Assembly (NCBI GenBank): GCA_958445555.1
Contig: CAUCSW010000062.1
Location: 1 to 5,565 of the forward strand
Reading direction: 5' to 3'
DNA length: 5,565 nt
DNA from: an uncultured Clostridia bacterium
Lineage (GTDB): Bacteria; Bacillota; Clostridia; Oscillospirales; Acutalibacteraceae
A program made the position numbers and the translations under genes. How positions within the stretch are numbered: the stretch's first letter is position 1; each line of letters begins with the position of its first letter. Shown here piece after piece: positions 1-5,565 of the stretch. Under the pieces are notes generated by a model, which searched no databases, was not told the DNA's origin, and was given only the letters and a program-made list of their open reading frames with translations.

Positions 1-1483
1 CAGTGGGGGAGATCTCCTTTTCGGCGTTCGATTGGACCTTATCGGCAGCCGCAGTCTTTATGGCGGACAATGCCGCCTGCTCCCACTTTTTCATACCGTT
101 GCCGACAAAGAGCAGAATGTGCGCTCCGTCGGAGGTTTCGGTCACGGTAGTGTCGCCGACCTTCCTCGTATCACTGAACAACCAATTACCGATGCTTTCA
201 GATACATCGTCATCGGAAATGTTTTCATAGGCAGTAAGAACGGCATCGCCGTTCCCGCAATCGGAAAAGGCTTTTTTCAGAGCGTCGATGTCATTCCCGC
301 CCGCCTCTTTAATGTCTTTGAGCAGCTCTTCGGCATATTTCTTGTCCGAAACACCGCTCTTGTCCGACGAAACCGAAAGGTCATACAGATTCCTTGAAAC
401 GGTCTCGTCCCTGTGATACGGTTCGGTTATGCATACGGCGGTGTACTCTTCGGTCCCCTTGACAGTCGTAGCGTCGCCGGGCTTTCTCGACCTGTCAAAG
501 ATCCATTTGGCCGTCTCGTCCGCTTCCGAATATGCAGCATCCGCAACAAGCGCTTTTCCGATAGCCTCGGTTATCTCCTCAGCGGTCATTCCGTTCGCTT
601 TCATATGCTCCTTTACGGCAGCAAGAAAATCCGCGACGGAGCTGCCAGATGCAATGGCTTCCGCCTCGCTTTTGGCTTTGTTAACGGCGGCATTGACCGT
701 CTCTTCGTTGGCAGTCTTGGAATCGTAGACCGCGCTTATCGTGTATGAATAATAAGAGGCTTTATAGAATTTGCTTTTGTTGTTTTCACAGTACGAAGCT
801 ATGTCGCTTTCACTCGCTTCGGCATTGTTGTAACACTTCATACGGTATTGGTAAGAGATGTAATAAAGCCGCAGCGCATCGCGCACATCCGTTTCTTTAA
901 CACCTCTTCCGTAGGTGTTGTGAAGGTGACGACTGAGACTTATACCCGCATTTTGCGCTTCCTTTTTAAGATTTTCTATCTCTTTGTCTATTGCGGCGGA
1001 ATTTTCTTCGCTTATCTCGGTGTCACCCGCTGAATAAGCTTTTTCAGCCATCGAGAGATAGAGGACGACCCACTGCCTTGTCACTTCGGCAAAATAGTCA
1101 AACCAGGTCTTGGTTTCCTCATAGTAACACGGCTGATCTTTAAGAGATGTCGAAGTGTCCATCATTTTATCGAGATATGTCGAATTGTCGCTTTTGAAGT
1201 CGGAGAGGATCGAATACATATAATATGACGCCATGGCACCGTTGACCGAGTAGTGCTCCGTTTCGGCTACAACGGTGTTGCGCATGGATGAACCGCTGTT
1301 AATGACCGATGTGACCGTGAGTATCACGGCGAGAACGACGACGGCGGTTCCGAAAACGATCGAGGAAACTATGCCGGCGGTCTTTCGTGCGCGTTTTTTC
1401 TTTTTGAGGCGACGCTCGTCTTCGGCGCGCCTTTTCTCAGCCTCAATAATATTTCTTTCTTTTTTACGCGTACCTTTTCCCAT
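1..1483 (-). CDS. Membrane-anchored PrsA/parvulin-like foldase (peptidylprolyl isomerase family), C-terminus cut by window edge
   Basis: 494 codons are open from ATG at 1483-1481 to the window edge, with no stop. The start follows AAGAGG (1495-1490) at a 6-base spacing. Residues 1-35 are a Lys/Arg/Glu-rich cytoplasmic segment, and residues 36-60 are a single hydrophobic helix. No lipobox Cys follows, so this is a signal-anchor protein and not a PrsA-type lipoprotein; most of it should lie outside the membrane. YSVNGAMASYYMY (78-90) resembles the N-terminal helix of SurA/PrsA-like chaperones, and SESDIASYCENNKSKFY (224-240) resembles the segment before a parvulin domain. Two parvulin-like units follow, about 241-352 and 361-461. 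They share W-[IL]-F-x-x-[ST]-R-K-x-G-D-x-T-x-V at W327 and W434. Only the second keeps a parvulin-like ending with His (GAHILLF, H455). The family helps exported proteins fold; isomerase activity here is uncertain because the usual first-strand His is not seen. The polar helix after residue 465 suggests the C-terminus is near. Class assignment is good; exact function is inferred. Confidence 0.85.
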   Translation of the reverse strand, partial: MGKGTRKKERNIIEAEKRRAEDERRLKKKKRARKTAGIVSSIVFGTAVVVLAVILTVTSVINSGSSMRNTVVAETEHYSVNGAMASYYMYSILSDFKSDNSTYLDKMMDTSTSLKDQPCYYEETKTWFDYFAEVTRQWVVLYLSMAEKAYSAGDTEISEENSAAIDKEIENLKKEAQNAGISLSRHLHNTYGRGVKETDVRDALRLYYISYQYRMKCYNNAEASESDIASYCENNKSKFYKASYYSYTISAVYDSKTANEETVNAAVNKAKSEAEAIASGSSVADFLAAVKEHMKANGMTAEEITEAIGKALVADAAYSEADETAKWIFDRSRKPGDATTVKGTEEYTAVCITEPYHRDETVSRNLYDLSVSSDKSGVSDKKYAEELLKDIKEAGGNDIDALKKAFSDCGNGDAVLTAYENISDDDVSESIGNWLFSDTRKVGDTTVTETSDGAHILLFVGNGMKKWEQAALSAIKTAAADKVQSNAEKEISPT

Positions 1484-1489
1484 CTGATA

Positions 1490-1495
1490 CCTCTT
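1490..1495 (-). promoter_or_regulatory. Ribosome binding site of the foldase gene
   Basis: Read on the minus strand, AAGAGG lies six bases before the ATG at 1483. It is a near-consensus Shine-Dalgarno and fixes this start over the next in-frame Met, which is residue 67 and lies after the membrane helix. Confidence 0.75.
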
Positions 1496-1527
1496 GAAAA
1501 TTATATTTTTGACGATCTCGGAATCAA

Positions 1528-1543
1528 GCGCCGACGGCGGCGC
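1528..1543 (-). other. Short GC hairpin in the foldase mRNA leader
   Basis: GCGCCG and CGGCGC form a perfect 6-bp inverted repeat around a 4-base loop. It lies in the roughly 100-base leader between the predicted minus-strand promoter and the foldase start, about 30 bases before the ribosome site. No T run follows, so it is not an intrinsic terminator. It may stabilise the mRNA or be an unimportant palindrome. Its sequence is almost the same as positions 3714-3730 in the repeat after asnB, with one base fewer. Confidence 0.4.
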
Positions 1544-1588
1544 ATTTCGGCGAAAAACGACCGCACCGTAATGCAGTCCGATAAAACA

Positions 1589-1616
1589 AGTATACCACAA
1601 TCACGATAAAAATCAA
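1589..1616 (-). promoter_or_regulatory. Predicted sigma-A promoter of the foldase gene
   Basis: On the minus strand, TTGATT (1616-1611) and TATACT (1594-1589) are separated by 16 bases, and TGG directly before the -10 box makes an extended -10 element. Transcription would start near 1582, giving a leader of about 100 bases. This is the best-looking promoter of the divergent pair. Confidence 0.7.
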
Positions 1617-1624
1617 TAACTCTT

Positions 1625-1654
1625 TTAACCTGCAGGGGGTCACCTCCGTATAAT
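1625..1654 (+). promoter_or_regulatory. Predicted promoter of asnB
   Basis: A perfect TATAAT (1649-1654) is preceded 18 bases upstream by TTAACC (1625-1630), a partial match to TTGACA. Transcription would start near 1661. Its -35 box is only eight bases from the -35 box of the opposing foldase promoter, so the two could interfere or share a regulator, but no clear operator palindrome lies between them. Confidence 0.55.
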
Positions 1655-1660
1655 ATAAAG

Positions 1661-1797
1661 AAATGTGATGCGGCGCGGGCGGCAGGCGGGCGACGATCAT
1701 AAAAACCGCCGAAGAAACGGTCTATTGCACCGGTAAAAAATGCACGGATAACCGCTGCCGACCTTACGGTTGCCGCTTTCGGAAGGAGCTTTTCAGT
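1661..1797 (+). promoter_or_regulatory. asnB 5' leader with ribosome binding site
   Basis: About 137 untranslated bases lie between the predicted start of transcription and the asnB ATG. The first part (about 1669-1693) is very GC-rich, and the middle is A-rich. AAGGAG at 1783-1788 lies nine bases before the ATG and decides the start. A weak pairing of AACCG with CGGTT is possible around 1750-1775. I see no T-box motif, no terminator with a T run and no Asn-rich leader peptide, so there is no sequence evidence for attenuation by asparagine or tRNA-Asn. Confidence 0.5.
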
Positions 1798-3630
1798 ATG
1801 TGCGGAATAGCGGGCTTTGCGGGAAGCAGAGCAGAAGGAATCAATGAAGAGACGTCGGCAAAAATGCTGTCGACAATGACAAGAAGGGGACCGGATGCAA
1901 ACGGAGCGGTGCGTGACGAAAATGTACTTTTGCTGCATGCGCGTCTTGCGGTCATCTCCCCCGAAACGGGCGCTCAGCCCATGAGCGTCATCAGTGACGA
2001 ATGTCGGTATACGATCGTTTACAACGGCGAGCTTTATAACACGGAAGAGCTTCGGAACGACCTGATGGCAAAGGGAGTGCGCTTTACAACGGCAAGCGAT
2101 ACCGAAGTCCTCTTGAGGGCTTATATAACATACGGGGAAAAATGTCTTGAAAGTCTTAACGGTATATATGCTTTCGCCGTTTGGAACCATAAAGAAAAGA
2201 GTCTTTTCTTCGCGCGCGACCGACTGGGCGTAACACCGTTCGTATATTCATTTGACGGCGACACCTTGGCTTGTGCATCCGAAATAAAGACACTGCTTGC
2301 CTCGGAAACGGTAAGACCGATCATAGATGCCGACGGAGCGGCAGAGTTGTTTCTCACGGGTCCGGGCAGAACCCCGGGGAGTTGCGCCTTCAGGGATATA
2401 AAGGAACTTAAGCCGGGATATTGCGGAATGTGGAAGAAGGGCGGAATAACACTTAAGCCCTACTGGCGCCTTGAAGACAGAGGACATACCGACTCTCTTC
2501 AGGATACCGTTTGCCGCGTAAATGCACTGGTAAGGGACGCAGTCGAAAGGCAGCTTGTCAGTGATGTTCCGATAGGCACATTCCTCTCGGGCGGGCTTTA
2601 TTCAAGCCTGATATCCTCAATTGCAAACAGGTATATGAAACGCCGCGGTAAGCGCCTCATAACCTTCAGCGTAAGCTATAAGGATAACGATAAGTACTTT
2701 AAGCCCTCGCATTTTCAGCCCAACAGTGACGATAAATATATAAAACTGATGAGAGAATACCTCGACTGCGACTATGTGGATGTAGTGCTTGATACAGAGG
2801 AACTCGCAGCGGCGCTTGATGATGCCGTGAGAGCAAGAGATCTTCCCGGAATGGCAGATGTCGACTCTTCGCTGCTCCTGTTCTGCAAAGAGATAAAAAA
2901 GCATGTGACGGTTGCTCTTTCGGGGGAGTGCGCGGATGAAATATTCGGCGGCTATCCGTGGTACCGTGACCGTGAGGTACTTATGCGATACGGCTTCCCG
3001 TGGTCTAACAATTATGACTACAGGGCATCGTTTATGAACCCCGATATCGCTTCGCACATCGATCCGCGCGCCTACATTTCCGAAAGGTATGAAAGATACT
3101 GTAAAGAGGCGCCGAAGCATGAGGGACTGTCCGATTACGAATCGCGTATGAGGGAAATGTCATACCTCAATATGTACTGGTTCATGCAGACGCTGCTCGA
3201 CCGTAAAGATCGAATGAGTATGTATTCGGGACTTGAGGTCAGGGTGCCTTTCTGCGATCATCGAATAGCCGAGTACCTGTATTCGGTTCCTTTTGAGATG
3301 AAAGAGCTTGACGGATACGAAAAAGGACTGCTGCGTACCGCCTTTGACGGATACCTGCCCGAAGAGGTCCTCTGGAGAAAAAAGAGCCCGTATCCGAAGA
3401 CGCATAACCCGGCGTATTTGTCGGCAGTCATATCTCTGCTGACACCCGTGCTTGACGACCCCTCATCGCCGATACACGCGCTTGCCGACGCCGACCGCAT
3501 AAGGAACCTTTTCACTTCGACCGACGCTCTGCCCTGGTACGGCCAGCTTATGACGGTGCCGCAGACGATAGCCTACTTCTATATGCTCAACACCTGGCTT
3601 AAAGAGTATAATGTAGAAATACGGATCTGA
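1798..3630 (+). CDS. asnB: Glutamine-hydrolysing asparagine synthase, with Asp-to-Tyr change in the ATP loop
   Basis: The family makes asparagine in the cytoplasm from aspartate, glutamine and ATP, giving glutamate, AMP and pyrophosphate. The 610 residues match the longer AsnB/AsnO-type enzymes. The N-terminal class II glutaminase domain (2 to about 200) has catalytic Cys2 (MCGIAGFAG), R49, N76-G77-E78 and D101, all at the expected spacing. Initiator Met removal would expose Cys2, which also confirms the start. The synthetase domain (about 235-610) carries the ATP loop LSGGLYSSL (263-271), then LSGECADEIFGGYPWY (374-389), DRKDRMSMYSGLEVRVPF (468-485) and RKKSPYPKTHNP (527-538). The odd point is Tyr268 (TAT, 2599-2601), where family members have Asp (SGGxDSS). 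That Asp is thought to help bind Mg-pyrophosphate, so synthetase activity may be impaired although every other motif is intact. The gene appears monocistronic, with its own promoter and a downstream hairpin. The family call is secure; full activity is not. Confidence 0.95.
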   Translation: MCGIAGFAGSRAEGINEETSAKMLSTMTRRGPDANGAVRDENVLLLHARLAVISPETGAQPMSVISDECRYTIVYNGELYNTEELRNDLMAKGVRFTTASDTEVLLRAYITYGEKCLESLNGIYAFAVWNHKEKSLFFARDRLGVTPFVYSFDGDTLACASEIKTLLASETVRPIIDADGAAELFLTGPGRTPGSCAFRDIKELKPGYCGMWKKGGITLKPYWRLEDRGHTDSLQDTVCRVNALVRDAVERQLVSDVPIGTFLSGGLYSSLISSIANRYMKRRGKRLITFSVSYKDNDKYFKPSHFQPNSDDKYIKLMREYLDCDYVDVVLDTEELAAALDDAVRARDLPGMADVDSSLLLFCKEIKKHVTVALSGECADEIFGGYPWYRDREVLMRYGFPWSNNYDYRASFMNPDIASHIDPRAYISERYERYCKEAPKHEGLSDYESRMREMSYLNMYWFMQTLLDRKDRMSMYSGLEVRVPFCDHRIAEYLYSVPFEMKELDGYEKGLLRTAFDGYLPEEVLWRKKSPYPKTHNPAYLSAVISLLTPVLDDPSSPIHALADADRIRNLFTSTDALPWYGQLMTVPQTIAYFYMLNTWLKEYNVEIRI

Positions 3631-3677
3631 CCCTGCCGATCAGTGCCGATAGCCGTCCGTCTCCGCTCACCTTACCG

Positions 3678-3730
3678 CCGCTCATACACCGCCCACCACC
3701 GCCCACCCTGCGCGCGCCGACGGGCGGCGC
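3678..3730 (-). repeat. Extragenic palindrome, copy A
   Basis: It begins about 50 bases after the asnB stop. The flank CCGCTCATACAC (3678-3689) precedes the core CCGCCC-AC (3699-3706) and AC-GGGCGG (3720-3727). Read as minus-strand RNA, the two arms pair over nine steps including a tandem G-U/U-G. On the plus strand the same step is A-C/C-A and does not pair, so minus is given as the likely structured strand. The left arm is duplicated (CCGCCCACC at 3689 and 3699). Copies B and C at 5245 and 5340 share the arms and the internal step. Confidence 0.65.
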
Positions 3731-3788
3731 GATCACTCCCAAAAAGAGCGCAAAGACACATATAACCATGTCGCAAAACCATACCGCC

Positions 3789-3823
3789 GCCCTTTTCTTT
3801 GCACAAGGTGCAAAGAAAAGGGC
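3789..3823 (+). terminator. Strong hairpin, probable transcription terminator of asnB
   Basis: A perfect 16-bp inverted repeat (3789-3804 with 3808-3823) closes a 3-base loop, AAG. On the plus strand it is followed by ATTTTAATGCGTTTTT, an interrupted T-rich tail; there is no T run on the other side. This suits termination of asnB transcripts before the rmuC promoter. The tail is imperfect, so it may also act mainly as a 3'-end stabiliser. Confidence 0.75.
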
Positions 3824-3849
3824 ATTTTAATGCGTTTTTAAAATTAAGT

Positions 3850-3878
3850 TTGTGTTGCGCCTTCGGTTGTGGTAAAAT
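3850..3878 (+). promoter_or_regulatory. Predicted promoter of rmuC
   Basis: TTGTGT (3850-3855) and TAAAAT (3873-3878) are spaced by 17 bases, with TGG directly before the -10 box (extended -10). It lies just after the terminator hairpin. The predicted start near 3885 gives a leader of about 70 bases. It shares the eight bases TTGTGGTA with the foldase promoter at its extended -10. Confidence 0.6.
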
Positions 3879-3924
3879 GATAATCGGTATTTAAGAAACA
3901 GAAGAAAATAAAGCGTCGGTGCGC

Positions 3925-3948
3925 ATTTTAAGGTCATATTTTAAGGAG
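3925..3948 (+). promoter_or_regulatory. rmuC ribosome binding site with duplicated upstream 9-mer
   Basis: ATTTTAAGG occurs at 3925-3933 and again at 3938-3946. The second copy runs into AAGGAG (3943-3948), eight bases before the ATG at 3957, and is the functional Shine-Dalgarno. The first copy has a partial AAGG but no suitably spaced start codon. Confidence 0.6.
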
Positions 3949-3956
3949 AAAACAAA

Positions 3957-5189
3957 ATGACAGAATACATAATGATCGGATTGCTTGTAATTGCCGTTGC
4001 ACTGCTTGTTACGGTGATCGTCAAACTCTTTTCGGGTAAACAGGGTGCCGCCGAAAATGAGATCAGACTCAGAGCCGCCGTAAATGACAGTATACAGACA
4101 AATGTCAAAAACCTCGGAGATATGATATCGGTCAACCAGAAGACCGCTGCCGAAGCACAGATACAACAACTCGGTCGCCTTGAGGACCGTTTCAGATCAC
4201 TTGAGACCAACAGTGAACAACGGCTTGAGGGCATCAGAAAAACGATGGACGATCGTCTTAATATCTTGAGGGAGGAAAATAACAAGGAGCTTGAAAAGAT
4301 CCGCGGAACGGTGGACGAAAAGCTCCAGAAGACACTTGAGGATAAAATGACGCAATCCTTCAGACTTGTGAGCGAAAGACTTGAGCAGGTCTATAAGGGT
4401 CTCGGCGAAATGCAGAGTATGGCAAACAGTGTAGGAGACCTTAAAAAGGTGCTCTCCAATGTAAAAACACGGGGAATACTCGGCGAGATACAACTCGGCG
4501 CGATCTTGTCGGATATCCTTTCGCCCGAGCAGTATTCGGAAAATGTCGCCGTTGACCCCGAATCCAAAAATGTCGTTGAGTTTGCCGTAAAACTTCCCGG
4601 TGAAAACGGTGAACCCGTGTGGCTTCCGATCGACTCAAAATTCCCGGGGGACGCCTATGCAGCATACCGCGATGCGTGCGAATCCTGCGATCAGAATGCC
4701 GTGGCTGCAGCGGCGGCGACCCTTGAGGCAAGAATAAAATCGGAAGCAAAGGACATATGCACAAAGTATATCGCCGTTCCGTATACCACAAACTTTGCGG
4801 TCATGTTCCTGCCGTTTGAGGGATTGTATGCCGAAGTCATAAACAATACCGCTTTGGTTGAGGAACTTCAAAAGAAATACAAAGTAAATGTGGCAGGCCC
4901 CAGCACCATGGCTGCTCTGCTCAATTCGCTTCAGATGGGCTTCAGAACACTCGCAATCCAAAAGAGGAGCGCCGAGGTTTGGAACATACTCGGGGCGGTA
5001 AAGACCGAATTCGGAAAATTTGAGGAGGCGCTTGAAAAGGCACGCAGCCAGATCACAAAAGCGAATAACGAACTTGACAGTCTGGTGGGCACGAGAACAA
5101 GAGCCATAAACCGCCGTTTAAGAGAAGTCGAGAGCCTCAGTGAGATACAGGCATCGGAACTCCTCGGAACAGACCGCTCGACAGAATAG
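3957..5189 (+). CDS. rmuC: RmuC family DNA recombination/genome maintenance protein
   Basis: 410 residues, complete. Residues 4-24 form a single N-terminal hydrophobic helix, so the protein is expected to be tethered to the membrane and face the cytoplasm. Residues about 33-160 are charged and heptad-like, predicted coiled coil. The conserved RmuC domain follows: LKKVLSNVKTRGILGEIQLG (162-181), LSPEQYSENVAV (188-199), VEFAVKLPG (207-215) and VWLPIDSKFP (221-230). E177, E208 and D226-S-K228 could be the acidic/Lys set of a restriction-enzyme-like nuclease fold. AGPSTMAALLNSLQMGFRTL (313-332) and TRTRAINRRLREVESL (379-394) are also typical. E. coli RmuC limits rearrangement at inverted repeats; its biochemical activity is poorly known, and the role here is inferred from the family. 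Length is ordinary for Gram-positive members. It has its own promoter and ribosome site and no obvious partner in the window. Confidence 0.95.
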   Translation: MTEYIMIGLLVIAVALLVTVIVKLFSGKQGAAENEIRLRAAVNDSIQTNVKNLGDMISVNQKTAAEAQIQQLGRLEDRFRSLETNSEQRLEGIRKTMDDRLNILREENNKELEKIRGTVDEKLQKTLEDKMTQSFRLVSERLEQVYKGLGEMQSMANSVGDLKKVLSNVKTRGILGEIQLGAILSDILSPEQYSENVAVDPESKNVVEFAVKLPGENGEPVWLPIDSKFPGDAYAAYRDACESCDQNAVAAAAATLEARIKSEAKDICTKYIAVPYTTNFAVMFLPFEGLYAEVINNTALVEELQKKYKVNVAGPSTMAALLNSLQMGFRTLAIQKRSAEVWNILGAVKTEFGKFEEALEKARSQITKANNELDSLVGTRTRAINRRLREVESLSEIQASELLGTDRSTE

Positions 5190-5244
5190 TCATCCGTGTC
5201 ACCTCTCATCGACACATTCCCGCACCGCTCATCATACACGCATC

Positions 5245-5293
5245 GCAGGCGCCCACCGCCGCGCACATTCAGCGCGCGTCGACGGGCGCCTGC
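5245..5293 (-). repeat. Extragenic palindrome, copy B
   Basis: Perfect 10-bp outer arms, GCAGGCGCCC (5245-5254) and GGGCGCCTGC (5284-5293), flank an AC/AC step at 5255-5256 and 5282-5283. An inner stem of eight steps with one mismatch follows (5257-5264 with 5274-5281). As minus-strand RNA the AC/AC step becomes a tandem G-U/U-G wobble and the stem is nearly continuous. The flank CCGCTCATCATACAC (5225-5239) resembles the flank of copy A. There is no T run on either side, so it is not an intrinsic terminator. Confidence 0.7.
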
Positions 5294-5339
5294 TCCCGTA
5301 ATAAACACGACCGTGATAATGATCCGCGGCTCCGTACAC

Positions 5340-5381
5340 GCGCCCACCGGCACACTCCCGCGTGCCGACGGGCGCTTTTTT
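5340..5381 (+). terminator. Extragenic palindrome, copy C, followed by a T run: probable terminator downstream of rmuC
   Basis: The outer arms GCGCCC (5340-5345) and GGGCGC (5370-5375) and the inner arms CGGCAC (5348-5353) and GTGCCG (5362-5367) are all perfect. They are separated by the same AC/AC step as copies A and B, with an 8-base loop. Six T residues follow at 5376-5381, which makes it a plausible plus-strand terminator about 150 bases after the rmuC stop. As minus-strand RNA the step becomes tandem G-U/U-G and the 14-step stem is continuous, but no T run follows in that direction. Confidence 0.65.
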
Positions 5382-5405
5382 GTCGTTTCATTCCGCACTT
5401 CCTGA

Positions 5406-5565
5406 AATCAACCCCCGTCGAAAAAGGGATAAATTGTCATCAAAAGAAATAAAACTGTCTATAAACGCGAACTTTTTGTTGCAAAACGGGACATAATGTG
5501 TTAATGTGTTTATTGTGATGTAAAATCATTCGGTAAACGGTGCCGCATCGAAAATCGGAAGGGGC
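5406..5565. promoter_or_regulatory. AT-rich gene-free stretch, probable control region of a gene beyond the right edge
   Basis: After the GC-rich repeats the composition turns AT-rich. TAATGTGT occurs twice in perfect tandem at 5494-5501 and 5502-5509, next to TTATTGTGATGTAAAATC. TAAAAT (about 5521-5526) could be a plus-strand -10 box, but no convincing -35 box is spaced correctly. GGAAGGGG at the very end could be the start of a ribosome site. No open reading frame of note is present. The tandem octamer could be an operator. All of this is tentative. Confidence 0.35.

Noticed and set aside
413..748. Plus-strand reading frames inside the foldase gene
   Set aside because: They are opposite-strand shadows of a continuous 494-codon frame that has a membrane helix, recognisable repeats and a ribosome site.
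1661..1797. T-box riboswitch or leader-peptide attenuator upstream of asnB
   Set aside because: There is no T-box consensus and no terminator with a T run. The only small frame (ATG at 1740) encodes Met-His-Gly with no Asn codons.
1501..2190. A 229-codon minus-strand reading frame across the divergent control region and the start of asnB
   Set aside because: It is antisense to the glutaminase domain, is rich in Arg, Cys and Phe, has no ribosome site, and covers both predicted promoters.
1798..3630. asnB as a pseudogene
   Set aside because: The frame is full length, with all motifs in order and a good ribosome site. A single substitution at residue 268 alone does not justify calling it broken.
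3678..5381. CRISPR-like array
   Set aside because: There are only three copies, unevenly spaced and with variable sequence. One is separated from the others by the whole rmuC gene, and no cas genes are present.
4931..5398. A 155-codon minus-strand reading frame covering the end of rmuC and repeat copies B and C
   Set aside because: Half is antisense to rmuC and the rest is Arg/Gly-rich translation of GC-rich palindromes. No ribosome site or domain is seen.
5196..5405. A 69-codon plus-strand reading frame after rmuC
   Set aside because: It is Arg/Pro-rich, spans the two palindromes, and lacks a ribosome site.
1..5565. A new multi-gene system formed by the three genes
   Set aside because: The genes belong to known housekeeping families and have separate promoters; one is divergent from the other two and terminators separate them. 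Nothing in the sequence links their functions.

Overview
The window looks like chromosomal DNA from a Gram-positive anaerobe of the Clostridia, most likely a gut-type Oscillospirales/Ruminococcaceae relative. This is an inference. It rests on strong AAGGAG-type ribosome sites, the clostridial flavour of the asparagine synthase (SGECADEIFGGYPWY, DRKDRMSMYSGLEVRVPF), and a membrane-anchored tandem parvulin-like protein of a type common in that group. No mobile element, RNA gene, CRISPR array or defence system can be supported.

Layout. Positions 1-1483 (minus strand) hold the first 494 codons of a membrane-anchored, PrsA/parvulin-like foldase whose C-terminus lies beyond the left edge. Positions 1484-1797 form a compact divergent control region: a good minus-strand promoter for the foldase and a plus-strand promoter for the next gene lie back to back, with their -35 boxes eight bases apart. 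Positions 1798-3630 (plus) encode a full-length glutamine-dependent asparagine synthase (asnB), intact except for a Tyr in place of the conserved Asp of the SGGxDSS ATP loop. Positions 3631-3956 hold a repeat palindrome, a perfect 16-bp stem terminator hairpin and the promoter and ribosome site of the next gene. Positions 3957-5189 (plus) encode RmuC, a membrane-tethered coiled-coil protein with a nuclease-like domain. Positions 5190-5565 contain no gene: they carry two more copies of the repeat palindrome, one followed by a T run and probably a terminator, and then an AT-rich stretch that looks like the promoter region of a gene beyond the right edge.

The three genes appear to be separate transcription units with unrelated housekeeping jobs: extracytoplasmic protein folding, asparagine synthesis, and genome maintenance. 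They do not form a pathway. The most interesting signals are the Asp-to-Tyr change in the asparagine synthase active site and a three-copy family of extragenic palindromes. The stems of that family pair continuously, through a tandem G-U/U-G step, only when read as minus-strand RNA.
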